DNA of 64,000 nucleotides from Grifola frondosa. Lineage: Eukaryota; Basidiomycota; Agaricomycetes; Polyporales; Grifolaceae. Shown here piece by piece: positions 35,949 to 46,113 of the stretch. Position numbers and translations under genes: made by a program. Where the stretch lies: assembly GCA_001683735.1 (NCBI GenBank), contig LUGG01000004.1, forward strand, positions 1,488,001-1,552,000, given 5' to 3'. Under the pieces are notes generated by a model. The model searched no databases. It saw only the letters and a program-made list of their open reading frames with translations, and was not told the origin of the DNA. Position 1 is the first letter of the stretch; each line of letters starts with the position of its first letter.

Positions 35949-38437
35949 TCACGACAACGCGCACCTCGCAACCCCAGGGATGAAGAGTCGACACATCGGG
36001 TTTCTCGCCATGGAGGACCTCGTACGGGGTCTTGTCCTCGAGCGCACGGGTAAGCACACGGTTCTTGACATAGACCGCATGATGAGCTGCTTCACCCCAC
36101 AGGAACTTCGGCAGCCCGCTGTCAATAAGCATAGCCTGGATGCGTGCCAAGATTGTACCGTTGAGGCGCTCTGCGACACCGTTGTACTCCGGCGTGTCAT
36201 GTGTGGTAAGTCGTCGCTCGGTCCCATGCTTAGCGAGATGCTCGCTGAACTCTGTGCTCAGAAACTCACCGCCACGATCAGTGTGAAGGCACTTGACCTT
36301 TGCACCTTTCTGCGTGCCAAGCCAAGCCTCGAAGTCCTTGTATGCGGCAAAGGTCTCGTCCTTTCCGCGAAGAAGATGCAGGTGAGTCCACCGTGTGTGA
36401 TCGTCGGTGAAGCTAACATAGTACTGTCGCTTGCCCAGTGTCTCGACAGGAGCTGGGCCCCACAGGTCCGAATGAATCTCGTCGCCAAGTGCGGCGGCTC
36501 GCTCGCCATCGCGCTCGCGTCGAATTGGCTTGCGGGTCATCTTCGCCGACTGGCACGCCTCACAAATACTCGGTGCGCTCGACGCGTGGAGTTCGACACC
36601 TAAGACAGCCCCCTTCTCCACAAGAATCCGGGCGGCATCGTGCGCAATGTGGCCAAGTCGACGATGGAGCTCGTCAATCGTGACGGTCTCCTTGGCGGGG
36701 CCCGCAAACTCCTCAACTGGCTGTGGAGGATGCGTGACTCGATACAAACCGCCAGAGACTTGAACCTCACCCAGCAACTTGCTCGACTTGTTGAAAATCT
36801 GGCAGATGTTGTTCTGGAAGGTGACGGAACATCCGGTGGCTGCAATGCGGCTCACCGAGATGAGAGTGAGGCCCATCGAGGGTGCATACAGCACATCACG
36901 TAACAAGATGCAACTTGCACCTTGGCTATGGGGAACGGAAATGAACATGTCACCCTTTCCGATCGCTTGGAAGGTACGACGGTCAGCGACATTGATGGAT
37001 CTAGGAGGGATAGCAACGAAGTTGACAAATCGATGACGGTATGGTGACATGTGTCTTGATGCTCCAGAGTCATAAAGCTCAACCTCAGCACCATTCGCAG
37101 GAGCACTTTCCTGCGCAATCAGTGCACCGTCGAAAGACGTAGAATAGATCTCCTCGCCTCCATCCGCATCCTTGGAGTTCGCCAAGCTCTTTACCTCGGC
37201 ATCGGAAAGGTCAGACCATGACGCGGCATCCGAGCCGTCATTGTCAGGATCACCATCCGACTCCACATAGGATTCGTCATCTGAGCAATCGGACATAGAC
37301 ACTAAGTCTGGGACATCATCGTCGTCATCAAGAGGGGCAGCGGGGCGATCCTCGAACATCTCGTCGAGGAAATCATGGACATTCTCCTCCGCCATCGCGA
37401 ACCATGTGGCGTCCTCGGACTTCGCATCAGCCTTGGCTGTTGCTGCGCTATCCTTCACCTTGCCTTTCCCTTTCGGGCCTTGACCCTCCTTGCCTCCGCC
37501 AGGAGCCCAGCAATCGGCCTTGTAGTGGCCTTTCTTCTTGCAGTTAAAACACTCAACATCGCGCTTCGACTTCCCTTTCCGCGACTTCTCACCTGCAGAA
37601 AACGCGGCATCCGCAGGCTCCTTCCGTGACCCCTTTGACTTTAGGGCCCAGCGCTCGTGTTCCTCCGTGAGAGTGAGCATGAGATCATCAGCGGTAAGTG
37701 TCGTACCCAAGACACTTGAAGTTGCGCTAACGGCAGAAATGTACGGATCATAGGATGATGGCATTGAGCCGAGAATGATGGCGTAGAAGTCGTCATCAGA
37801 AGGAGGATGTCCCATCGCTGCAAGATCTTCTCGCATCGTGCGGAGCTTCGTGAAGTGAGCACGAACGTCATCCTTCTCACCGCAGCGCTCCTCCTGAAGC
37901 CGTCGTCGCAGGTCCACTGAGACCATGCGAGACTTCTTCTCGAAGTCACCCGACAATGCCTTCCAGATCTCATGTGCAGTAGGCTTGCTGCGCACCTTCA
38001 TGAAAAGTGAGTCTGGGATCGTACCGGCTATCATCTGCTTGACAATGGCTTCTCCCTTCTTCCACAACACAAGTGAATCCTGATACTTCTGAAGAGCAGC
38101 GGGATCGGGTGCCGTAGGCGGTGCCGTTGTGGTAGCCGTGGCTGCGTCGGGAGCAGGGGTCGGAGTAGGGACAGAGGCGGGAGGAGCTGGCTCCGTTGTG
38201 GTTCCGTCAACATGGCCGAGATACCCACGGGCATCAGCAGCCCAGCGAAGTCGGTCTTTGTAGATAACCCAATTGGTTCCGCCGACATCGAGTTTCGGGA
38301 CACGAAGAAAGTCGTCACTGAGTTTGACAGTAGACATGATGGAGCAGCAAGACGAGAGCGAGAAGCAGGTATGATTCAAAGCAAGAGAGTGTGTGAGTGT
38401 GCAAGATGAATCCGACGCTTTGCGCTTAGCCTAAGCA

Positions 38438-38449
38438 GGGCTCATAACC
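38438..38449 (-). other. copia primer binding site (half-tRNA type)
   Basis: Directly after the 5' LTR the sense strand reads GGTTATGAGCCC. This complements the anticodon stem-loop of an initiator tRNA-Met (GGGCUCAUAACC), not a tRNA 3' end. Drosophila copia primes in this way from a 5' tRNA-iMet fragment. Confidence 0.7.
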
Positions 38450-38891
38450 TAACGAGAGGTTACGCGCAGCGTCTCAGTTAGCGTCGGAGTGAACTAATGT
38501 ATATTGGAATATATCTAGTTACCTAACGAGAGGTTACACGCAGTGTCTGTAAGTAACTTGTAAGTAAGAAGGAAAAACATAAGGTAACGAACGGTATACA
38601 CACCTCAGTTAGCGTCGGAGCAAACTGAGGTGTCAAGACGAGGAAACGGGAACTATATAGCTACGGCGCGGCTGCGTAACGAGCGGATGAATCCATCGAG
38701 AGGATAGGAATGCGGAAAGCAAAAGGAATGGTATCTATCGGTACGTACGGATGCCGGTAATAACCGATGGCGTTGAGTAACGACTGTATCTAAATAAGGA
38801 AGAAGAACAAGGTGTAAGACATACAAACAAGAAATGAAACACTGTCCTTGGCACGGTGTCGCAACGCCGCGCACGGTTTGTCCATCCGACA
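38450..38891 (-). repeat. 5' LTR of the copia element (442 bp)
   Basis: Aligns without gaps to 26311-26752. Of 12 differences, 11 are transitions at CpG sites and one is a C/G transversion. Confidence 0.95.
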
Positions 38892-38934
38892 TCTTGTGCG
38901 ACCGGTCGCCGACCGTCACATCACTGGGTGACAT

Positions 38935-39433
38935 CCCGCAACCTTTTCTTCATCGTTTCTGACAGTGAGCTCAGACTTGGATATTTGGAAATCCTAATGT
39001 CCGTAGTTTATCTACCTTACAAAAATTCTATTTTGATGCATGATAGCACTCAAACAATTTATAGTACCTTGCATAACAAAAAATGACATTAGAATAACAT
39101 AAGGTTCTTGTTACTTAACGTTGAAAGGGCGCTTAAGAGACGGAAACTAAGTTCTCACGCTCAACCGCACATCACAGAAATTATCTCCGTCGGCTCCGGA
39201 CGGCATCGGATGGAGCCATATCTGAATTGCAGAGATACCGGTCGGTATCTGGCCGGCGCCGAATGGAGAGAGGCCATGTAAATCAAGAAAAATAGGGTCC
39301 TCGCGGAAGATATTTTCTCTTTGACACTGAAGGGTGTAAATAGATACAAAATGGTGAATAAACAGTGTGGGGTCGTCGTCGACACCATGGGGGGAGGGGT
39401 TCCATAATGTAGCAATTTCAGTTATGATATCAG
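38935..39433. other. Right inner part of the outer TIR element
   Basis: About 500 bp between the hAT-like element's target site and the right 90-bp repeat. It has no coding frame of note and is AT-rich in its first half. With the few bases at 16955-16971 it is the whole non-TIR body of the outer element. Confidence 0.5.
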
Positions 39434-39523
39434 AATTTGATAGACGCCCGTCGGAAGTTAAGAGTTGATGGGGATTTTAAATTCTCAATCCAAAATCGGT
39501 CCTGACACAGCTCGTGCACCGTA
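39434..39523 (-). repeat. Right terminal inverted repeat of outer element
   Basis: Inverted partner of 16865-16954, same 90-bp length, followed by the CCGTG duplication and then by the resumed kinase-like coding frame. Confidence 0.9.
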
Positions 39524-41256
39524 CCGTGGCGGAACCGTCACAACCTCCTGCTGCTAGCTCTGACGATGTCGAAACACATGGCAATGCTCCATGTACTGTT
39601 CCAGTCGTGGACTGGGCGCAATCGCTTGGATCCGAAACCTGTCAATTTCTGCTAGCTCTAAGAGTAAACAGGTTCCATCTATTCGACGTCAAACTCCCCC
39701 AAGTGACAGATAGGTCCGTAATCTATCAATTCTTTCACCACCATAGCGTCGCGGTAACTCATTATCACACAGTTACGAGGACAAGTATATCAAACCGGTG
39801 ATTGATATTGCAAACCGCGACTTTTTCGATCATGGCGATCTACCGAAATTAGACTTTTCTGCTAGCAAACATGGTAAGTTCGTATTTCATCATCACCAAG
39901 TGACCTTGAATGTGCATGATTTCGCGTCCAGACCAATGGACAGTAGTTAACATCGGCTTCAATGTCGGTGACGATTCCGATCCAAGTTCGAAGCAACAGT
40001 GGTGCAGCAGATGCTCGCGATCCGAAAGGGGCGACAAGGATACTGATTGGTCCAAATGGAAAAAGTCATTCTGTCTCGTTATATTCATGGTGAGAGTAAC
40101 CTACTATTGGTTTACTTGCGGCATGTCTCAACTGCTGACGAAATTATTTCAGTCTCCTGGCTCCCTGAACCAGGTCGAATTTCTGACCAGGAGAGACCAA
40201 CACATCACTTTGAGTACGCATACCAACAAGATGGTGCAATACGTCTGGCATCTGTTGCTCGTAACCGGAGCTCCGTACGCGATGATTATGGATGAATTAG
40301 CATCGGTTGTTATCGACTATTATCATATTGGGAAGCCTTATAAACGATTGCCACTTGAGGTATACGGCACCGACAACCTGTCTATCAAGATGGCGCTTGG
40401 AACATTCGTCTTTTTGGAAGGCTATCATGCTGGTTTGAGCATGACTGATGGTTTCATTGAAGAAACCTACCTCCACGGACCACAAGATGACCCTGGCCGA
40501 TTCTGTCGATCCCTGACCGACGCACTAGAACAAGAACACTGTGATGTTGATCTGTGTACGGCTCTGATGGCACACCCCGATTCGGATTCATGGCAATCCT
40601 TCCTGGAATGGAAATCCACAGTACAGTCACGAGCATCAGCTTCACCGCTTGAGCCTGGAATGGTATTGAGTGCAAGCTGCAATGCCTTCTTCAGGTGTCG
40701 CGCGAAGTGGCGTTCCCCGGTTGATCCTTGCCCACTTCCTGAAGATACTCTACAGAGCATCATGTCGTATAACAAACGTCCCCGGAACGCTAAAATTAGC
40801 GATATAATGACGCTGGGTCAATCCTTCACCTTCAAAATCGTCGAGGCCAAGCGCACTGGTCCAAACAGCTACTCTCAGGTATTCTTCGGCACTGTGGATG
40901 ACTGCCCGGAGCTGTTATGCCTGAAACTCTATGACGCTCGGCTCTTCCCTGTCAACGTCGATACGGATAAACCAATAGACCGTATGGTGTTTGCTGAGGA
41001 CATCATTCGTCGAGAGGAGGCTGCTTACGACCGACTGCGCGACCTACAAGGGCGATTGGTGCCTCATTGCTATGGATTTCATTCGGTATGACTTCGATGG
41101 TCCTTCCTTCATCTCCTTCTAATCATTGTTTTACAGTTCAGGCTAACAGAGAACATTGAAGTATACGGCCTCTTAATGGAAGCAATACATGGTCCTAGTC
41201 TTCGTGATTATGATATCTCAAATATGTCAAAGGAAGCTCAAATCAACTTTGCAAGT

Positions 41257-42700
41257 TCATTCACAAACGTTGCTTCGTGATACTGACATTCCAGTCTGTA
41301 GGTGATCCGCATGCGGCATGCGGAAAAGGCGATGACGTATAACGGCGTGCATCAAACCGACTGGCATGCAGCCCAGATAATCTGTCCGGAACTGACTGAC
41401 GATGAGAGGGACCGTTATTGCGATACACCCAAGATTATCATGATAGATTTCGGATTTGAAGTTGGTACGGATATGCTGGCGGGCGTTCAGGCTAACGTAT
41501 ACATGATGAATTGAAGAGAGAAAAAGCGCTAGATAATATACACACCTTCCGAGGAAGGCATTTGCATACACTAAGAAAAGTAGTGCGTTAATCCGAGAAT
41601 ACGTGAATATATCAAGGTGAAAGTTACGCACACTTGTACTGCATCTCAAGCAACGCCATGAAAAGCAGATTGTTTTGAACGCCGTACTAGAGTAGAAATA
41701 AATAATAAATAAGGACCATGTAACAGTGTGTCAAATTGATCGGACACACCGTAATTACAATGACAAAAGAGAATATGCTGCCGAGAACAAGTCTGCTAAC
41801 TGCATTCATTTTAGACTGCTCGCAGTCACGCACCTTGTAAGAGCCCCAGTGTTCACTATGTATATGATGAGGAATGATGCCATGTTCTCCGAGCTGCAAG
41901 ATTGATTATCTCAATGAATAATTTTGCACGAAATGACTCAGCCCTCAATGCGTACTTCTTCCATCCTCCTCGCTGACCCTTCCTGAGGTAGTAAATGAGG
42001 ATAGAAGCGACAGAGACGTCCATAAGCGCAGAGCTTCCTTGTCCAATAACGATTGCCACCTATGAAAAGAAGATGATGAGCTAAATGTATCAATTTGAAT
42101 TTAAGCGGACGAACCAACGGCCCCTTGGCCGCCTTGAATATAATCCAGGTTGGATACACGTAACTGTTCGCAGGATTATAGTCAGCATTTGGTCAAGCAG
42201 GAGATCACATTTAAGCAACGTACCTGTATGATGCGGTGGCTACAGTTACTATAGAAATGAGACATGCAAAGGATGGCGCCATGCGACGTACCTAGTCCGG
42301 TTGCTGAAAAGTGTTCAGTATGAAATTTACATGTGAAAATAGTCATCTTACTGAAGCGGCAGAATACAAGAAATACCTGTGAACATAGCTCAGCTTCGGA
42401 TGTCGCCGTGCTGACTGATCCTACACTAGCTACTCACAAGTGGGGCAGCTAAGATTTTCGAACGGTTGCTCACTAATAGAAAGATTGTGAGAGTTGGACT
42501 GATTTTGCAAAGGATTACACTCACGCATCCAAACACGTTTTATGTAGAAGCTTCAATTCAATTCAATGAGTATGAATCATGCATTTGTGGTCGATAATCG
42601 TACCCTAGCACGAGAATCTGAATAATTGTCTAAAAAGACAAGTCAGACCAATGGCACAGTAATGAAGTGTAGACCACTCACCCCTAAATAAATTGTTACC
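41257..42700 (-). CDS. DUF6534-type multi-pass membrane protein, exon borders partly unresolved
   Basis: Fragments in the order of the basidiomycete DUF6534 family: a hydrophobic exon near 42290-42235 (MAPSFACLISIVTVATASY), WIIFKAAKG (about 42140), the signature GQGSSALMDVSVASILIYYLRKGQ (about 42047-41970), an IYIVNTGALT segment (about 41870-41840), a hydrophobic piece near 41745 and, after an intron at about 41560-41500, ANAFLG joined to SLNARQHIRT. The family has seven predicted membrane helices and unknown function, and is greatly expanded in mushrooms. The start codon was not found. The last exon runs antisense over the catalytic-loop exon of the kinase-like gene. It may itself be decaying. 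Confidence 0.5.
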
Positions 42701-43981
42701 TCAAACAGATCTCATGAGATTCGTCGAAAATCGATAACACCTTTGTAGCTACGTACCCCTCCAGTCCTTGTAATGGTGTTAGAAAAATCACTGCATGCAA
42801 TCTCCAAACTCACCAATAGATCCCGCCCAAAAATGTCATATCACCGAAATGGCGGACAGTATACATGTAGAGGAAACTAATGCAAAAGCCGGTTTGCAAG
42901 GTTTGCATTGCCCTGTAGTACCATTCAAGTCAGACAAGACAGACATTTACTATTCGGATAGCTACCAGATAGCAATAACCTACGACATGAAGTCAGAAGT
43001 AACCCGAAGATCGTGTTGGACTATGCCTCACCATAATTTTCAGGAGAACGGGATCCTCCGGGTATGTCTGCGTATATATGAACGTTTGTACTGTTGTGAC
43101 GCCAAAGAGGCTATGTGAGTGTCAGTGGTGCTGAAACCGGTTTAACAGTGAAGAGAGGGAGTTACAGACATGCACGCCAAGCATATCCCAGTCAGCATGT
43201 ACCCAAGAAGGTCTTCAACTGGAGATGGCATAGCAGCCGTGTTATCGAGGAGATGAACGAGTGTAGCCGAACTCGAAACGACTCAAGTATTAAGTACAAG
43301 CCTCTCCGACTCAACAGCGAGGAAGGGAGCTAGAGATTGAAAGAACTCCTCATCAGAGAAGATTGGAGACATCAGGATGTGAATCAACAAGAATATCGGC
43401 GGTGACCAGTTAGACCTGTGTATGTCGAGCGGAAGTAGTGATGAGTGTATGTCCGCATGCTTTGTCGCTGGCATTCGATATCGGCATGTGGAGATAGAAC
43501 ATGTTTCAACGAGCTTCGCGAATCTGGGTGAGGCGTTCTGCTCAGAAATAGAACGCTGTCATAATACTGCTATGGCTGACGTCGGGCTGTTTCAAGGCGC
43601 ACATCATATGTTCCACTGACCGGTGCAACGTTTCTCTAGAGAACGTACAGTGGCTTTGATTGAATTTAGCGCTCAGCTTCATGGTTCAATCTATCATTGA
43701 ACCTTCTGGTTATCTATACTCCAAGCCGGAACTTCGTATGTTGGGCCGTGGGAGAACGAGTTGCCATTTTCGCTAGCATGGATGTGTCTTCGATTATGGT
43801 ATGTAGAACAGAATGCCTAATGACTGCTATCCTTTCGAAGAGGTGCCATCTTCTCATTCCGTTCGTATTGGAAAAGCGCTTGGCATCACTAGTAACGACT
43901 TATAACAATGTCACAACTCGAAGTATGAAGCGAAACATATTTCGGAGAACCAGATCCTCCCGATCAGAGTGGTCTATCTAC
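42701..43981. other. Gene-poor region, nothing recognised
   Basis: About 1.3 kb with several short open frames (for example 42795-43118 and 43422-43619) lacking family features, splice logic or low-complexity signatures of known proteins. I see no repeat structure. Confidence 0.35.
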
Positions 43982-44819
43982 TCAAAAGATGCCCGGAAGT
44001 AGCTTGTACGGTGTTCTCTTCGCCCACGCCTCCCATTCCTCTCCAAATGCCTCTTTCAGGACCTTATCCTCAGTACTGGTCCTCAACAGGATACCCGTGG
44101 CGAAGATGCTCCAGATTCCCGACCAGATAACCCCGCATACCTGACCCGTAGGACTGCCCCAGACTCCCAAGCAATCCGCCCACGAACCGGGACCCAGTTG
44201 TACTAGGAGGACACCAGCCATCACCGCTATGACAGCCAGGTAAGCCGGGTGGCGAACAACAGAATATGGGCCAGTAGTGACGAGCTTGTGACCATCTTGC
44301 ACCGCAAGTTCGAAGGTAAAGAAGCGACCTAGATAATTGTAGCACATCGTGCGAACATACGTGCCAGATGCAAGAAGACTGCATCCAACAAGGAAAGTAC
44401 TGGATATATAAATGTTGGAATGAGATGCACCGCGGAGGAGTTCGAGAATGCGTTGAGACTGCGGTAGGGAAGGGTAGTTCTCGGCTACCACAACCACAGC
44501 TTCTGCGGTGAATATCAAAACCGTCAGAGGCTACGTAGATGGAGAAATAGTAAGATATTGACAAATAAATGACCGGCCGCGAGACTTACTCTCATTACGG
44601 GGGCTCCGACTATAAAGAGCCATTTGCTAGGTTTCTTTTCCACTTTGTTGAACTTGGCCTCCTCCGCATCCTTCGGACGTGGTTGCGGTGATTTACCAGA
44701 CTTGAATATAGGTGTCAGTCCAGTCCGGAGGGAACGGGGCTATCCTCGTTATATACCTTATAGAGGCAATAAGCCGCGAAGAGCAGCAGCGGTGCTTTGA
44801 GAAGAGGAGGAGAAGGCAT
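43982..44819 (-). CDS. Isoprenylcysteine carboxyl methyltransferase (Ste14/ICMT-like)
   Basis: Integral ER membrane methyltransferase family that methylates C-terminal prenyl-cysteines. Start ATG at 44819 (MPSPPLLKAPLLLFAAYCLYK, a membrane segment), an intron of about 57 bp, a Lys-rich loop (EEAKFNKVEKKPSKWLFIVGAP), a second intron, then TVLIFTAEAVVVVAENYPSL, YISSTFLVGCSLLASGTYVRTMCYNYLG, the catalytic block FELAVQDGHKLVTTGPYSVVRHPAYL (His-Pro cofactor motif), and EWEAWAKRTPYKLLPGIF ending at 43982. Exons join in frame with no break. Mushrooms carry several such paralogues beside the true Ste14. It lies 1.3 kb downstream of the terpene synthase on the same strand. Confidence 0.85.
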
Positions 44820-46113
44820 GAGACTATGCAGACCCGGTGATGGCTACGCCGATGACAATATATATCACGAACCATCTAACTTCGCAACATGGAAGACAAC
44901 ACAAAGGCTTCTTTCGGCGTAAGTAATATGAGAGTTGCTGGGAGAAATAACTATTTCAAGCGTACCTCCCGCTATCGAGCCCTGAGCCGCAAGGACTCAT
45001 ACTTTGGGGAATGCGATGCAAGCTCGTCAGAATCTCATGCACAGCTGCTTCGATAATGAGGACATACTGGCTATAGGGTATTGTGAGGATCTCGGAAACC
45101 TACGATACCGGACGGTCTGGTGTGCATGTTGATATGGAGGTTCCTCGGCGGCACTGTGATCGAAGTCGTCAGCCACGGTCCAGATGCTCTATATTGAGGA
45201 GCCTTCGCGGGAGCTCATAGATTCGGACGCTTCAAACATAAGCGCAGGCGTATTCTCGCGCGGCAGGGTCCGCACAGCAACGCGTTGTTCATCTTTCAAT
45301 CAAGAAGCCTTCGCCGCCGAGCGCACTAACTGTCATCGCTGCACTTCACGATGCTAGGGGAGTTTAAGTTTATAACACACTCTGTCGGCATGAATGAGCC
45401 TTCGATTGATTCATACGAAAGAGCGCACCAATTTCCAAGTAGAGACATAGGCATCGCAGAATGAGCTTACAGCGGCCAAACTGTGCACTCACTTCAGGAA
45501 GTTCGAGTCCAATTGAACACATATGCCCGTCTTTTTCGTTGGGACCCACAATTCCAAGGCCCATGTCGAGCTTCTTAAATTTAACACCAGCCCTGTTCAC
45601 TTGATATGATTGGACTGGAGCAGACGAGGCCCGAGCTCAAGGTTCACAGTGCGCTTATTAGTACGAGCGATGTTCTTCGGAGCGCTGTCAGCACCTAGCA
45701 CTTGGCGCTGCGCATCTGATAATCAAAATCATTACCAATCCCAGGGAATACATAGAAGAAGTCTCTCACCGCTAACTGATCATCGGTCACCATTGGAGCA
45801 TTCTGCCCTCACATGAGTGGTAGCAAACATGTGTCATGCAGGGTCCACAAACCTTCTCAGTAACAACCGCCACGAGTGCACGGCCAAGTAACGAAGCATC
45901 ACTCACATGCCCTCCCTCGAATCCGATGTTCCTGTACTCACGGATTGAGACACGGAGCCCCATCAGATTCAGAGATTCAGATGCAAACAGTTGCAACACA
46001 ACCCATGCAGCATCAGGCCTCAGGTCTTCAAGCTTCAAGCACCACAGGAGTTCAGAAATGCACGCAACCATGCGAGCAAGTATATCTGAGAGCGACCGAA
46101 ATACAGGACCCTA
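44820..46113. other. Region with weak coding signal only
   Basis: Frames on the minus strand at 45787-46071 (ELLWCLKLEDLRPDAAWVVLQLF, then SLNLMGLRVSI ahead of a GT splice-like site) and 45370-45600 (LDMGLGIVGPNEKDGHMCSIGLELPE) look protein-like and could be exons of one gene. I recognise no family and cannot fix start or stop. 44820-45360 shows nothing. Confidence 0.25.

Larger units (their letters stand above)
26760..38337 (-). pseudogene. copia gag-pol polyprotein, broken by two insertions, a stop and frameshifts
   Basis: Start ATG at 38337 (MSTVKLSDDFLRVPKLDVGG). Gag is followed by a CCHC knuckle CFNCKKKGHYKADCW (about 37510-37554), protease DSGASRHM (about 37065), integrase zinc motif (LHRRLGHI ... 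CEACQSAK, about 36690-36560) and integrase core (IHSDLWGP, HTDRGGEF, NGVAERLNGT). This part reads without a break to about 35950. After the 2.2-kb insertion it resumes with DPNGTKLEPRARVARWVGFD (about 33755). Reverse transcriptase spans about 33100-32450 (YKARLVARGFTQ, LTIHVDDCL in place of the common YVDD) up to LALS. Then a TAG stands where Gln is usual, followed by the foldback element. RNase H resumes at 27553 (SYIDAIITRFNFDD) and ends at 26760 (ALPSAKVKHFAAALGL). A T7 run at 27153-27159 costs the frame before VSWSSRKQELV. Confidence 0.93.
26311..38891 (-). mobile_element. Ty1/copia LTR retrotransposon, degenerate and twice interrupted
   Basis: Transcribed on the minus strand. The two 442-bp LTRs begin TGTCGGATGG and end CTCTCGTTA in sense orientation. 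The target duplication is TCTTG at 26306-26310 and 38892-38896. A purine-rich tract (GAGGGGGAG) precedes the 3' LTR (about 26753-26761), and a primer binding site follows the 5' LTR. The element is split by a foldback element (27561-32440) and by another insertion (33777-35948). Without both it would be about 5.5 kb. It sits in the right subterminal DNA of the hAT-like element. Confidence 0.95.
17016..38926. mobile_element. hAT-like, non-autonomous element carrying gene pieces
   Basis: Both ends read CAGTG-N-TGTG-R-CGGTCG inward (17016 and, inverted, 38926). Subterminal DNA on both sides is full of GACCGGTCGC-type motifs. A second matching block, ATGCCGTTCAAACTG followed by TACATTTAATATTTT, lies at about 17261-17296 and, inverted, at about 26225-26262. 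GGTGACAT follows the right end at 38927-38934, and GGTGACA plus an inverted copy precedes the left end. CAGTG-like termini, 8-bp duplications and subterminal repeats are typical of the hAT superfamily. No hAT transposase is present. Without the copia insertion it would be about 9.3 kb, filled with fragments of host-like genes and an integrase-type DDE gene. Confidence 0.6.
16865..39523. mobile_element. Outer element with 90-bp terminal inverted repeats
   Basis: The two ends are inverted copies of each other over 90 bp and are flanked by CCGTG on both sides (16860-16864 and 39524-39528). Without the inner insertion the element would be only about 0.7 kb: left TIR, roughly 18 bp, then about 590 bp on the right. 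It carries no transposase, so it looks like a non-autonomous DNA transposon (MITE-like). The end sequence TACGGTGCACGAG does not match a superfamily I can name. A 5-bp duplication is compatible with several superfamilies. Confidence 0.75.
16808..41514 (+). pseudogene. Kinase-like (FunK1-type) gene split by a 22.7-kb mobile-element nest
   Basis: The ATG at 16808 opens 19 codons ending ELFVPV at 16864. The same frame resumes at 39529 with AEPSQPPAASSDDVETHG once the insertion and one 5-bp CCGTG copy are removed. Later exons: to about 39710; from about 39773 (YEDKYIKPVIDIANRDFFDHG); 39931-40091 (DQWTVVNIGFNVGDDSD); about 40150-41085; and from about 41138. The C-terminal half is a protein-kinase-like fold: glycine-loop region SYSQVFFG, lysine in LCLKLYD, a likely alphaC Glu in RREEAAYDRL, hinge YGLLMEAIHG, catalytic loop VHQTDWHAAQ (Asp kept, the usual Asn is Gln) and IIMIDFGF. 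This resembles the fungal FunK1/Pkinase-like families of Agaricomycetes, whose roles are mostly unknown. The exon near 41270-41300 is unclear. With its start 22.7 kb away the allele should be null. Confidence 0.75.

Noticed and set aside
16865..39523. A Starship-type giant transposon
   Set aside because: No DUF3435 tyrosine recombinase is visible at either end. The ends are inverted repeats, and the size is explained by nested copia and foldback insertions.
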